Shown here piece by piece: positions 18,793 to 26,915 of a stretch of 64,000 bases of DNA (the first letter of the stretch is position 1; the number at the start of each line of letters is the position of its first letter). The DNA comes from Rhizobium sp. 18055. GTDB lineage: Bacteria > Pseudomonadota > Alphaproteobacteria > Rhizobiales > Rhizobiaceae. The notes under the pieces are model-generated. The model made no database searches. It was not told the DNA's origin and was given only the letters and a program-made list of their open reading frames with translations. The position numbers and the translations under genes are program-made. The stretch is taken from NCBI RefSeq assembly GCF_902706285.1, contig NZ_CACSKD010000016.1, positions 1-64,000 of the forward strand, given 5' to 3'.

Positions 18793-19854
18793 TTATTTTG
18801 CCGTGAGTGTGGTGACGTGACCCATCTTGCGACCGGGTCTCGATTCGGTCTTTCCATAGAGGTGAACGAGCGTGTTGCGGCGCTTGAACCAGTCTGGAAG
18901 CGCCAGGATATCGTCGCCGATCAGGTTCTGCATCACGCAGTCGGAATGGCGGTCGGCATTGCCGAGCGGCAGGCCGGCGACGGCCCGGATGTGCTGCTCG
19001 AACTGCGAGATAACGCAGGCCGCTTCCGTCCAGTGACCGGAATTGTGGACGCGCGGGGCCATCTCGTTGGCGATCAGGCTGCCGTCGGCGAGCGCGAAGA
19101 ACTCGATGCCGATGACGCCGACATAGCCGAGCGTCGAGAGGATCTGTTCGGCGGCCTTGCGGGCAGCAGTGGCCGTGGCGTCGCTGATGGTGGCCGGAAC
19201 AGTCGAGGTGTGCAGAATGCCGTCGCGGTGGACATTCTCGGCTGGATCGTAGCAGGCGATGCTGCCATCGGTGCCGCGTGCCGCAATGATCGAGATCTCG
19301 CGCTCGAATGCGACGAAGGATTCGAGGATCAAGGGGACGCTGCCGAGCTCGGCATAAGCGCCATCGGCACTGTCGGCGCTGGAGCGGAAGACCTTCTGGC
19401 CCTTGCCGTCGTAACCGAGGCGGCGGGTCTTGAGCACGCCCTGTCCGCCGAAGTCCTTCAAGGCAGCATCGAGGTCGGCCTGGCTGTCGACGGTGTGGAA
19501 TTTTGCCGTCGGAATGCCGCACTCATTGATGAAGCGCTTTTCGACGAGGCGATCCTGGGCTGCCTCCAGCGCTTTCGGCGGCGGATAGACAGGAACGGTC
19601 AGGGCGAGTGCCTCGGCTGCGGAAACGGGGACGTTTTCGAATTCGTAGGTGACGACATCGCATTCGGCTGCCAGTCGTTCCAGCGCAGTCGGGTCGTCAT
19701 AGGCGGCGACGATCTGGCTGTTGGCCACCTGGGCTGCCGGGCAATCCAGCTGCGGTTCCAGAATGATGGTGCGGTAATTCAGGCGTGCGGCAGCCATGGC
19801 CAGCATGCGGCCGAGCTGGCCGCCGCCGATGATGCCGATCGTTGTCATTGTCAT
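18793..19854 (-). CDS. purK: 5-(carboxyamino)imidazole ribonucleotide synthase
   Basis: A 353-residue ATP-grasp enzyme that makes N5-CAIR from AIR, bicarbonate and ATP in purine synthesis. The N-terminal IGIIGGGQLGRMLA, the central AQDRLVEKRFI, LKTRRLGYDGKGQ and the C-terminal EMAPRVHNSGHWT are diagnostic. The ATG at 19854 overlaps the TGA of purE by the ATGA arrangement, supporting this start and coupling in a purEK operon. Confidence 0.95.
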   Translation of the reverse strand: MTMTTIGIIGGGQLGRMLAMAAARLNYRTIILEPQLDCPAAQVANSQIVAAYDDPTALERLAAECDVVTYEFENVPVSAAEALALTVPVYPPPKALEAAQDRLVEKRFINECGIPTAKFHTVDSQADLDAALKDFGGQGVLKTRRLGYDGKGQKVFRSSADSADGAYAELGSVPLILESFVAFEREISIIAARGTDGSIACYDPAENVHRDGILHTSTVPATISDATATAARKAAEQILSTLGYVGVIGIEFFALADGSLIANEMAPRVHNSGHWTEAACVISQFEQHIRAVAGLPLGNADRHSDCVMQNLIGDDILALPDWFKRRNTLVHLYGKTESRPGRKMGHVTTLTAK

Positions 19855-20351
19855 AGGTCGTCCATCGGGTATTCGGCGATCGCCGCACTCTGGCGCTCGC
19901 GCCACTCGTCAAGGCGCTCGGCGATGTCCTCATCCGACAGGGCAAGAACGGCTGCGGCCAGCAGGGCTGCATTGATGGCGCCGGCCTTGCCGATCGCCAG
20001 CGTGCCAACAGGAATGCCCCCGGGCATCTGGACGATGGAGAGAAGACTGTCCTGGCCGGACATGGTTTTCGACTGGACCGGCACGCCAAAGACCGGCAGC
20101 GGCGTCATCGAGGCGGTCATGCCGGGCAGATGGGCAGCGCCGCCGGCACCGGCGATGATCACCTTGAAGCCTTCGGCGCGCGCACCCTTGGCGAAAGTGA
20201 CCATGCGGTCGGGCGTGCGGTGCGCAGAGATGATCCGCGCGTCATAGGTGATCTCGAGCGCCTCCAGCGTATCGGCGGCGTTCTTCATGGTCTCCCAATC
20301 GGACTGGCTTCCCATGATGATGGCAACGGGTGGTCTGTCTGTCATCGTCAC
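19851..20351 (-). CDS. purE: N5-CAIR mutase
   Basis: A 166-residue class I PurE, which rearranges N5-CAIR to CAIR. Seen are IIMGSQSDWETM, ISAHRTPDRM with the catalytic His, AGAGGAAHLPGM, VPVQSKTMSGQDSLLSIVQMP and AIGKAGAINAALLA. An in-frame ATG six bases downstream (20345) is an alternative start. First gene of purEK; the DUF465 gene lies 10 bases upstream on the same strand and may belong to the same transcript. Confidence 0.95.
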   Translation of the reverse strand: MTMTDRPPVAIIMGSQSDWETMKNAADTLEALEITYDARIISAHRTPDRMVTFAKGARAEGFKVIIAGAGGAAHLPGMTASMTPLPVFGVPVQSKTMSGQDSLLSIVQMPGGIPVGTLAIGKAGAINAALLAAAVLALSDEDIAERLDEWRERQSAAIAEYPMDDL

Positions 20352-20361
20352 GACACTTCCC

Positions 20362-20571
20362 TCAGGCGATGATATTCGGGATGATCTGGTCTTCGAGTTT
20401 GGTCAGCTTGTCCTTGATGACAAGCTTCTTCTTCTTCATGCGCTGGACGCGGAGCGCATCACAGCCAGTGGCAATCATGGCATTGATGGCGACATCATAG
20501 TCTTCATGCTCCTGGCGCAGGCGCGCCACGATGAGCCTGACTTCCGCCTGTTCCTGATCCGGCATATGCAT
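20362..20571 (-). CDS. YdcH family (DUF465) small protein
   Basis: A 69-residue helical protein: EVRLIVARLRQEHEDYDVAI, then RVQRMKKKKLVIKDKLTKLED. The KKKKL..KD.L..LE pattern is the DUF465/YdcH signature; function unknown. It is only 10 bases upstream of purE. It faces a second YdcH-like gene at 20795 across a 223-base promoter region. Confidence 0.8.
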   Translation of the reverse strand: MHMPDQEQAEVRLIVARLRQEHEDYDVAINAMIATGCDALRVQRMKKKKLVIKDKLTKLEDQIIPNIIA

Positions 20572-20794
20572 TCCCCACGATCGTCTTCAGACTTTGTCCG
20601 GTCTGCTGCTAATTTTTGCAAGCTCCTATCACCAATTAGCGGTAACGGCTAGTTAGTCTCGATCATGAATTTGCCACGGAGTCTCCTTGTTTTCGCCTTC
20701 GACAAGCCGTCAAAAATGTGTCACAGTTTGAAGGTTGACGCCTTGGATCTCCGGCGGTGTTGGCTGGAGAAAGGTAAGAGGAAGGAAGGGTCAT

Positions 20795-20968
20795 ATGACT
20801 GTTCAAGCTCATCTTGAATCACTCCAGAAGAAGCATGGCGCTCTTGAGGAGGAGCTTCATACGCTAATGGTATCCCCCTCGAGAGACGACCGTGAGGTTG
20901 CCGAGTGCAAGCGCAGAAAACTGCGCATCAAAGACGAGATTGAGCGTCTCAAAACACCCGTTCATTGA
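20795..20968 (+). CDS. Second YdcH-like (DUF465) small protein
   Basis: A 57-residue protein (MTVQAHLESLQKKHGALEEEL...RRKLRIKDEIERLKTPVH), again with the K/R-rich KLRIKDEIERL end typical of DUF465. The start at 20795 has GGAAGGAAGGG just upstream; an earlier in-frame ATG gives an unlikely Gly/Arg-rich extension. Divergent from the other YdcH gene; a hairpin terminator follows. Confidence 0.78.
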   Translation: MTVQAHLESLQKKHGALEEELHTLMVSPSRDDREVAECKRRKLRIKDEIERLKTPVH

Positions 20969-21071
20969 AGCGGGAGTATCGAACACCTGGCGCGTCCATC
21001 GCGACAGTGATGATGAAAATCGCAAGGCAATCAATTGTTTAGCGATAGTTCGTGCTAGGTTAAGAAATTTC

Positions 21072-21110
21072 AACGCGCCGGTTGCATCAAAATCGCACCC
21101 GGCGCGTTTT
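21072..21110 (+). terminator. Terminator after the YdcH-like gene
   Basis: Perfect 10-base stem AACGCGCCGG / CCGGCGCGTT with a 17-base loop and TTTT. Lies between converging genes. Confidence 0.75.
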
Positions 21111-21125
21111 CATGTCCGGATGAGC

Positions 21126-21386
21126 CTACGCCCAGAACTGATCAAGCCATAGATTGAGCCTGTCGAAGCCGCGATTGTTGACCGCGTAGATGCGCTTCGT
21201 GCCTTCTGACGTGACCGAGACAAGGTTGCAATCGAGCAGTGCCTTGAGGTGTTGCGAGACTGCCGGGCGGCTGATGGGAAGGCCTTCGGCGAGCTGGTTT
21301 ACGGTGCGTGGCGCGCGTCGCAATTCCTCCAGCAGGAAGCGCCGGTGAGGGTCGGCAATCGCAGTGAAAGGGTCCACGTTCGACAT
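21126..21386 (-). CDS. ArsR-family winged-helix regulator
   Basis: An 86-residue ArsR/SmtB-type repressor: FTAIADPHRRFLLEELRRAPRTV, recognition helix in LPISRPAVSQHLKALLDCNLV, wing in TSEGTKRIYAVN. It carries a single Cys and no CxC metal motif, so it is probably not a classical metal sensor. It lies 69 bases downstream of the TauE-type permease on the same strand. Regulators of this subgroup are often followed by an SRPBCC-domain gene, which is absent here. Confidence 0.85.
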   Translation of the reverse strand: MSNVDPFTAIADPHRRFLLEELRRAPRTVNQLAEGLPISRPAVSQHLKALLDCNLVSVTSEGTKRIYAVNNRGFDRLNLWLDQFWA

Positions 21387-21455
21387 GGCGGAAAGCTACG
21401 TCAAATGGGGCAGTGGGGCAAGGAGATTGTGCACTGCGGCGAACCTCAAATAGGC

Positions 21456-22220
21456 CTAGTAACCAAGGCCTTCGCGGGCAATCAGCACGGCGGCGATCAG
21501 CGCCATCCCATACATGAATGGATAGAAAATCTTCGGCTGCATCCGCTTGACGCACCAGGCGCCGGCCATGGTCGCCAGCGGCGCAAAGGGGAGAAGCGTC
21601 GCCGAGGCCGCGAGGTTCTGGGTGTCGAGCTGGCCAAGCGCGAAATAGGGGATCAGCTTGACGGCGTTGAGGATGGCGAAGAAGCGGGCGCTGGTGCCGA
21701 TATATTCGCGCGGCGGCAGCTGCAGCGGCAGCGCATAGATCTGGAACGGCGCCCCGCCGGCATGTGCCACGAAGCTGCCATAGCCGGAAAACGTGCCCCA
21801 TAAGGTTGCCAGAAGCGGGCGCTGGCCGTGCGCCGGGATCACCTTGCCGGTGCCGGGGCCGAAATTGTTCCAGAAATAACGCAGGCAGAAAAGCACGGTC
21901 ACGACGCCGATCACGAGGCGCAGGACATTGCCCGGAACCAGCGCCGAGGTGGCCCAGCCTAGCGCGATGCCGAAGAGGGCACCGGGCAGCATGATCTTCA
22001 GCGTTGCCCAGTCGCCGTGCTTGCGCCAGATCACCAGCGAAATCACGTCCATGAAGACGAGGATCGGGAGCAGGATGGCAGCGGCCTGGACGGGCGAGAC
22101 GACGAGGGCCAAAAAGGGCAGGCCGATCAATGACAAGGCGTCGCCCATACCGCCTTTCGCGAGGCCGACGAGGATGACGGCAGGAATGGCGGCGTAGTAA
22201 AATGACATGTCCATCGGCAT
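21456..22220 (-). CDS. TauE/SafE family anion permease
   Basis: A 254-residue membrane protein with about seven to eight hydrophobic segments and the duplicated TauE/SafE pattern: VGLAKGGMGDALSLIGLPFLAL near the N-terminus and GTFSGYGSFVAHAGGAPFQIY in the second half. The family exports sulfite, sulfoacetate or related organosulfur anions; the substrate here is unknown. AGGGGAGG-type sequence lies just before the start. Followed by the ArsR gene. Confidence 0.88.
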   Translation of the reverse strand: MPMDMSFYYAAIPAVILVGLAKGGMGDALSLIGLPFLALVVSPVQAAAILLPILVFMDVISLVIWRKHGDWATLKIMLPGALFGIALGWATSALVPGNVLRLVIGVVTVLFCLRYFWNNFGPGTGKVIPAHGQRPLLATLWGTFSGYGSFVAHAGGAPFQIYALPLQLPPREYIGTSARFFAILNAVKLIPYFALGQLDTQNLAASATLLPFAPLATMAGAWCVKRMQPKIFYPFMYGMALIAAVLIAREGLGY

Positions 22221-22327
22221 GCTTTTTTAGTCCTCCCCTTGCCAGCCCGGTCTAACGGAATTACTCACACAAAACGAGTGTGGATCGGCCGGCAAACGGC
22301 GAAATCCGCTGGAAATGGAAAGAGTTC

Positions 22328-22981
22328 ATGACAGAACCGCAAAACCGCTGCCGCCTGGTGCTGATCGTGCCCGATATCGCCGACGCCGACGAGCAGGCCA
22401 AGATCATCGGCGATGCGCTGAAGGGCGGCGACGTCGCCTCGGTGATCCTGCCGCAATACGCGCTGAACGACAGCGAGTTCCAGAAGCACGCCGAAAAGAT
22501 CGTGCCGCTGGCCCAGAATGCCGGTGCCGCAGCATTGCTCGCCGGTGACAGCCGCGTCGTCGGCCGCACCAAGGCCGATGGCCTGCACATCACCGGCAAT
22601 GCCGAAGTGATGTCTGATGCGATCGAGAAATACGCCGACAAGCTGATCGTCGGCGGTGGCAATGCCGCCGATCGGCATCATGCGCTGGAGATCGGCGAGC
22701 AGCGTCCGGAGTATATCTTCTTCGGCAAGCTCGAAGGCGATATCAAGCCGGAGGCGCATCCGAAGAACCTGGCGCTGGCCGAATGGTGGGCGTCGATGAT
22801 CGAGATTCCCTGCATCGTCATGGGTGGCACAGACCCGGCTTCGGCGCTTGCTGTGGCCGAGAGCGGCGCCGAATTCGTGGCGATGCGGCTGGCCGTTTTT
22901 GCCGAGCCTGCGCGTGCGCCTGCTATCGTTGCCGAAATCAACGCACTTCTTGACGAAAAAGCGCCACGGTTTGAGGGTTGA
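22328..22981 (+). CDS. ThiE-like TIM-barrel protein, probably not a canonical thiamine phosphate synthase
   Basis: A 217-residue protein with the overall ThiE/TenI pattern: AAALLAGDSRVVGRTKADGLHI (compare the ADGVHLGQ block of ThiE), VGGGNAADRHHALE and IPCIVMGGTDPASALAVAESGAEFVA. But the N-terminal QLRxK phosphate-binding motif of true ThiE is replaced by SVILPQYALN, and the usual SxH block reads GGGN. No thiamine gene or TPP riboswitch is next to it. It may be a paralogue acting on another phosphate or a non-enzymatic homologue. Start at 22328 begins after GGAAAGAGTTC. It nearly abuts the Sel1-repeat gene (11 bases). Confidence 0.7.
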   Translation: MTEPQNRCRLVLIVPDIADADEQAKIIGDALKGGDVASVILPQYALNDSEFQKHAEKIVPLAQNAGAAALLAGDSRVVGRTKADGLHITGNAEVMSDAIEKYADKLIVGGGNAADRHHALEIGEQRPEYIFFGKLEGDIKPEAHPKNLALAEWWASMIEIPCIVMGGTDPASALAVAESGAEFVAMRLAVFAEPARAPAIVAEINALLDEKAPRFEG

Positions 22982-22991
22982 TATCGCCTTC

Positions 22992-24074
22992 ATGCCCATG
23001 CTGACACGCCAATTGCGCCTTTCCTTCCTTGCTGCTGCCGCTATTGCGGGGCTGCTTTGCCATGGCGCATCGGCGCAGACCGTCGATAATCTGTTGACGC
23101 GGCCGCTTTCGGGCGCGCCTGACACGCTGAAGGCCAACCGGCCGCAGCCAAGCGGGATCACGCCGTCGACAGGCGTCGGCGTGTTCGATCGCATGGGGGC
23201 GAAGCTGCCCGACCTGCCGCCGGAGAAAAAATATACTGGCGTTGTCGACGAGGCCTATGGCGCCTATCAGATGGGCTATTACCTGACGGCTATGGGGCGG
23301 GCTCTGCCGCGCGCGCAGCTTGGCGATCCGGCAGCGCAGACGCTGGTGGCGGAGATGCTGGCCGATGGTCTCGGCGTCAAGCGCGATGCGAAGAATGCGG
23401 CTTTCTGGTATGGCAAGGCGGCCGAAGGCGGCGATCCGGCGGCGATGTTCAAATACGCGCTGATCCTGATGGAAGGCCGTATCGTCAAGCGCGACAAGAC
23501 GCTGGCTGACGAGTACATGCGCAAGTCGGCGGAAGGCGGAAATTCTTCGGCTGAGTTCAACTGGGGCCAGATCCTGATTGCCGACAATCCCGGCGAGAAG
23601 GGGCTGAAACTGGCTCTGCCGTTCTACGAGAAATCGGCGGAAAAGGGCGTCGCCGACGCGCAGTATGCGGTGGCCCAGATCTATTCGTCGCTTCAGGATC
23701 TGCCGGCTGAAAAGAAGCAGCTGGCGCGCGAATGGATGGCCCGCGCGGCGCATGCCGGTTTCGATACCGCGCAGGTCGATCTCGGCGTCTGGTTCGTCAA
23801 TGGTACGAATGGGCCGCGGGATTTCGAAAAAGGCTTCCAGTGGATGAAGATTGCCGCCAATGACGGCAATGTGGTGGCGCAGAACAAGCTGGCGCATCTC
23901 TATATCAACGCGCTCGGCACCAAGGCGGATCCGATCGAGGCTGCCAAGTGGTATGTGCTGTCGCGCCGTGCCGGTCTGCCCGATCCGGCGCTCGAGGATT
24001 TCTACCTCGGCATCGAGGAAGACCAGCAGAAGGCGGCGATCGAAGCCGCCAACAAGTTCCGCCGCCTGCGCTGA
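22992..24074 (+). CDS. Exported Sel1-repeat (SLR) protein
   Basis: A 360-residue protein with a signal peptide (LSFLAAAAIAGLLCHGASA) and at least five Sel1-like repeats, e.g. AAQTLVAEMLADGLGVKRD, AAFWYGKAAEGGDPAAMFKYA, ADEYMRKSAEGGNSSAEFNWG, LPFYEKSAEKGVADAQYAV, ARAAHAGFDTAQVDLGVWF. SLR proteins act as scaffolds in the envelope and in signalling; exoR and podJ-like proteins of rhizobia belong to the wider group. It follows the ThiE-like gene by 10 bases and is probably co-transcribed. Confidence 0.8.
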   Translation: MPMLTRQLRLSFLAAAAIAGLLCHGASAQTVDNLLTRPLSGAPDTLKANRPQPSGITPSTGVGVFDRMGAKLPDLPPEKKYTGVVDEAYGAYQMGYYLTAMGRALPRAQLGDPAAQTLVAEMLADGLGVKRDAKNAAFWYGKAAEGGDPAAMFKYALILMEGRIVKRDKTLADEYMRKSAEGGNSSAEFNWGQILIADNPGEKGLKLALPFYEKSAEKGVADAQYAVAQIYSSLQDLPAEKKQLAREWMARAAHAGFDTAQVDLGVWFVNGTNGPRDFEKGFQWMKIAANDGNVVAQNKLAHLYINALGTKADPIEAAKWYVLSRRAGLPDPALEDFYLGIEEDQQKAAIEAANKFRRLR

Positions 24075-24106
24075 GGCCGCTCTCCTGGCCTGGTAGCCGT
24101 CGTTCA

Positions 24107-24129
24107 GGAAAGCCGCGTCGCGGCTTTCC
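24107..24129. terminator. Hairpin between converging Sel1-repeat and MCP-like genes
   Basis: Perfect 11-base complementarity GGAAAGCCGCG / CGCGGCTTTCC with almost no loop; it would fold with a three- to five-base loop. Only a weak T-rich tail (TTGAGTT) follows on the plus strand. Confidence 0.6.
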
Positions 24130-24139
24130 TTGAGTTGCC

Positions 24140-25876
24140 CTAGAACAGCGCGTCTTCGAACAGATCTTCGTCGCTCGACACCGCACTTGCAGGCGCGGCG
24201 GCTGCTGGAGCCGTCTGTTCCGTGGCGGCGATGATGTCGCGGTGGACATTGCGTTCCTGCACCATCGTGTAGAGCTTGAAGATCTTGCGATCGAGCGGGG
24301 CGATGGCTTCGGCGATGTCCGAAATATCCTCGATCTCGGCGCCGGCCACCTCTTCCAGGGCGTCGGCGCAACCGGCCAGCACTTCGCCGAGATCCTTCTG
24401 GAAATCGAGCTTGCCGATCAGGAGGTTGATCTTGCCGGCAACTTCGCGGCCATGTTCGGACAGAATCTTCAGTTCGGCTTCCATCGTATCGGCTGCCGTG
24501 CGGATATCGGAAACGGCTGTCGTCAGGTTTTCTGCAAGACCACCGGGCTGCTTGTCGCCGGCCGGCGCGACCCGGCCAGCGGCGGCTTCGAGTGCAGGCA
24601 GACCATCGACCACGGCGTCGGCGGAATCATCCAGCTTGCCTGCGAAGATGCGCAGTTCGGCGGTGACGACGTTGATCGACTTTCCGGCTTCGCCGAGGCG
24701 GCTGCAGCGCAGGTTGGTGTTCAGCGCCATATAGTGGATGTCTGTCTTCACCGACTTGATATGGCCGATCGCCTCGAGCAGCTTGGCTGTGGTGCCGAGT
24801 GTCGACTGGCTGACCTGATCGGCCTGCTGGGTGGCGGCATCGACCTGCTTGACGATCTCGTGGGCGGCCGAGACGCTGGATTCCAGCGCGCGCATGAAAT
24901 TGCCCTGGCCGCCGTCGCTCATCTGGTCGCGTAGCCGCATGATTTCCTGGGTGTCGTGGCCGAAGCTGGCGATGGTCTTGACGACGTTCTGCGAGTCCCG
25001 GTGGAAGTCGCGGCACATGTCGTTCATCTGGGCGGCGGTGAGATGCTGGATGACATTCTGCAGGCGGCGGCGGGCGTCGGCGTTCAGGCTGCGGCCTTCG
25101 TCGCCGTCGAGGAACTCTTCCAGCAGCGTGAAGGTGCTCTGCACATGCTCGATGCGCTGGCGGGTGATGTCGCCGATCTGCAGCGCCGATAGCGTCGAGG
25201 CCACCTTGCTCTGCACGCCTCTGGCGACAGCCGCGACGTCGCGGGCGATGATGCCGAGTTTCTGGCGGTGCTCGGCGATCTTGCGGGCATCGTTGTCAAG
25301 GGCGTTCGCCACTGCCGGGATCGTGTCGGCATGGCTCCTGGAGACGTTTGCGCCGAAGGTCAGCGCAAGCTTCACTTCCTTTTCCAGGCTTTCGATCTGG
25401 CCGGCGAAACGATTGACCTCGTCGGTGCCGGAATAGATGCGCTCAAGGATTTCCTGGGCAAATCCGGTGAACTCGGCAAGGCCGGCGCCGGTGATCTTTA
25501 CCGTGACCGCGAAGGTGCGCAGGTAGCGCATGGTCTCCTGCATGTCGCTGACGTGCTTGCGCAGCGAATAGCCGTTCTCGGCAAGCGACGACAGTGCATC
25601 GCGGCGGGCCTTTTCGGCGGACGGCAGATCGCTGAGGCTCTTGACCGTGGAGCGCAGATCGGCACCGGCATCGCCGTTTTCGCCGCTGTCCAGTGCCTTG
25701 GTGATGTTGTCGAGCGAGCTCAACAAGCGGTTGAGAACGTCCATCACCGACAGCAGCACCGTGCCGCCTTCGAGAAAGCGCTCTTCGACCTTGCTGCGTG
25801 CCGCTTCCAATGTCTGGCTGATGGCCGATCCCGATGTCTGGAATGCAGCCAAAGCCAATGTCGCCCCGTTCGTCAT
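24140..25876 (-). CDS. Soluble MCP-like coiled-coil protein with degenerate signalling tip
   Basis: A 578-residue protein without any membrane segment, almost entirely alpha-helical with heptad-like spacing. Near residues 370-410 it has IKSVKTDIHYMALNTNL and RLGEAGKSINVVTAELR, which aligns with the hairpin tip of chemoreceptors (I..IA.QTNLLALNAAIEAARAGE.G.GFAVVA.EVR) but with most contact residues changed. The C-terminus is acidic (SSDEDLFEDALF). Start 25876 has AAGGGAAGA upstream. It is divergent from the chemosensory operon across 344 bases. I infer a cytoplasmic partner of that array, possibly an unusual receptor or scaffold; no ligand domain is recognised. Confidence 0.75.
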   Translation of the reverse strand: MTNGATLALAAFQTSGSAISQTLEAARSKVEERFLEGGTVLLSVMDVLNRLLSSLDNITKALDSGENGDAGADLRSTVKSLSDLPSAEKARRDALSSLAENGYSLRKHVSDMQETMRYLRTFAVTVKITGAGLAEFTGFAQEILERIYSGTDEVNRFAGQIESLEKEVKLALTFGANVSRSHADTIPAVANALDNDARKIAEHRQKLGIIARDVAAVARGVQSKVASTLSALQIGDITRQRIEHVQSTFTLLEEFLDGDEGRSLNADARRRLQNVIQHLTAAQMNDMCRDFHRDSQNVVKTIASFGHDTQEIMRLRDQMSDGGQGNFMRALESSVSAAHEIVKQVDAATQQADQVSQSTLGTTAKLLEAIGHIKSVKTDIHYMALNTNLRCSRLGEAGKSINVVTAELRIFAGKLDDSADAVVDGLPALEAAAGRVAPAGDKQPGGLAENLTTAVSDIRTAADTMEAELKILSEHGREVAGKINLLIGKLDFQKDLGEVLAGCADALEEVAGAEIEDISDIAEAIAPLDRKIFKLYTMVQERNVHRDIIAATEQTAPAAAAPASAVSSDEDLFEDALF

Positions 25877-26220
25877 TTTCTTCCCTTTACTTATAACCCT
25901 AGTAAGGTTCGGGACCAGTTTTACGGGCATCGTGGAAACTTCGGGTAAACATCCTGGACTCGTCAGCGTTGTGCTTAATGTCGCATGAATTGAATGGCGA
26001 CAATTCGATGCGTCATCGGTTTTACATAGTTAACATTATGCTTTTTATGTCTTTTTCTCGTATCGTCGGTGGCTAAATATTATTTCTACCGGGTGAGAAA
26101 TCAGGGAGTCACGACTCTCCATAATTGCATTTCGCTGCAACCCAATTTTACGCGTTGTTAAGCCTGTCGTGAGATTCCTCTATGGGTTGAAAAAGTATTT
26201 CTCCGCCCTAGGAGGCCAGA
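25877..26220. promoter_or_regulatory. 344-base AT-rich divergent promoter region of the chemosensory locus
   Basis: No gene. Clearly more AT-rich than its surroundings (around 26000-26170: TTTTACATAGTTAACATTATG, then runs of T). It must hold the promoters for the MCP-like gene and the STAS-cheY-cheA operon. I see no sigma-54 GG-N10-GC element and no full CtrA box. Confidence 0.5.
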
Positions 26221-26550
26221 TTGAGTGTGCGTGAACAGTATTCAGAGTCTATTTTGCTTCCTGATGTCCTGAGTATTAGGAATATCTCCGATATACACTC
26301 GAAAATTACAGCATTATTTGAGAATAACGATTCAGTTGTTCTTGATATCCCTGATCGTGCCGAAGCCGATCTCAGCTTCGTGCAACTGATCGAAGCCGTT
26401 CGTCGACATGCTGAAGCCAACGACAAAGTGCTCGCGCTCGCTGCTCCGGCCAACGGTCATGTGCTGAAAGTGCTCGAGCGCGCCGGCTTTCTCGAGGCCT
26501 TCAGCGGCGAAGATACAAAATTCTGGTTGCATGAAGAGGTAAAGCCATGA
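26221..26550 (+). CDS. STAS-domain protein, first gene of the chemosensory operon
   Basis: A 109-residue single STAS domain (anti-anti-sigma fold): SVVLDIPDRAEADLSFVQLIEAVRRHAEAND, then LALAAPANGHVLKVLERAGF. The position usually holding the phosphorylatable Ser reads A-D-L-S-F, with a Ser available. Start is TTG at 26221 with a perfect AGGAGG at 26210-26215, five bases away, which decides the start. The last four bases overlap cheY (ATGA). STAS proteins next to cheA occur in several alternative chemosensory systems; the role is unknown here. Confidence 0.82.
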   Translation: MSVREQYSESILLPDVLSIRNISDIHSKITALFENNDSVVLDIPDRAEADLSFVQLIEAVRRHAEANDKVLALAAPANGHVLKVLERAGFLEAFSGEDTKFWLHEEVKP

Positions 26551-26915
26551 GCGCCAATATTCTCACCGTCGACGATTCCGCGAGCATCCGGCTGACGACC
26601 AAGATGACGCTGACCAATGCCGGCTACACCGTCACCGAAGCGGCCGACGGCGCCCAGGGGCTGGCGGCGGCAAAGGCCGGGCACTACGATCTGATCATCA
26701 CCGATCTCAACATGCCCGTGATGGACGGCCTGACGATGATCGAGGAGCTGCGCAAGCTGCCGACCCATACCGGCGTGCCGATCATCTTCCTGACCACCGA
26801 ATCCGACGCCGACCTCAAGGCCCGCGCCAAGGCTGCCGGCGCCACCGGCTGGCTGACCAAACCTTTCGATCCTGAAAACCTTGTGAAGATCGCTAGGAAG
26901 GTGCTGGGCAAATGA
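26547..26915 (+). CDS. cheY: CheY-type single-domain response regulator
   Basis: A 122-residue receiver domain with TVDDSASIR (acidic pair), the phosphoacceptor Asp in LIITDLNMPVMDG, LTTES and WLTKPF with the conserved Lys. No output domain, so it acts by protein contact, on a flagellar motor or other effector. Overlaps both its neighbours by the ATGA arrangement, so it is coupled to the STAS gene and to cheA. Confidence 0.93.
   Translation: MSANILTVDDSASIRLTTKMTLTNAGYTVTEAADGAQGLAAAKAGHYDLIITDLNMPVMDGLTMIEELRKLPTHTGVPIIFLTTESDADLKARAKAAGATGWLTKPFDPENLVKIARKVLGK

Noticed and set aside
22280..22981. TPP riboswitch in front of the ThiE-like gene
   Set aside because: The upstream region is about 107 bases and shows none of the conserved CUGAGA / ACCUGAUC blocks of the TPP aptamer.
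25877..26220. CtrA box in the chemosensory promoter region
   Set aside because: A GTTAAC and a GTTAAG are present, but neither has a partner TTAA seven bases away.
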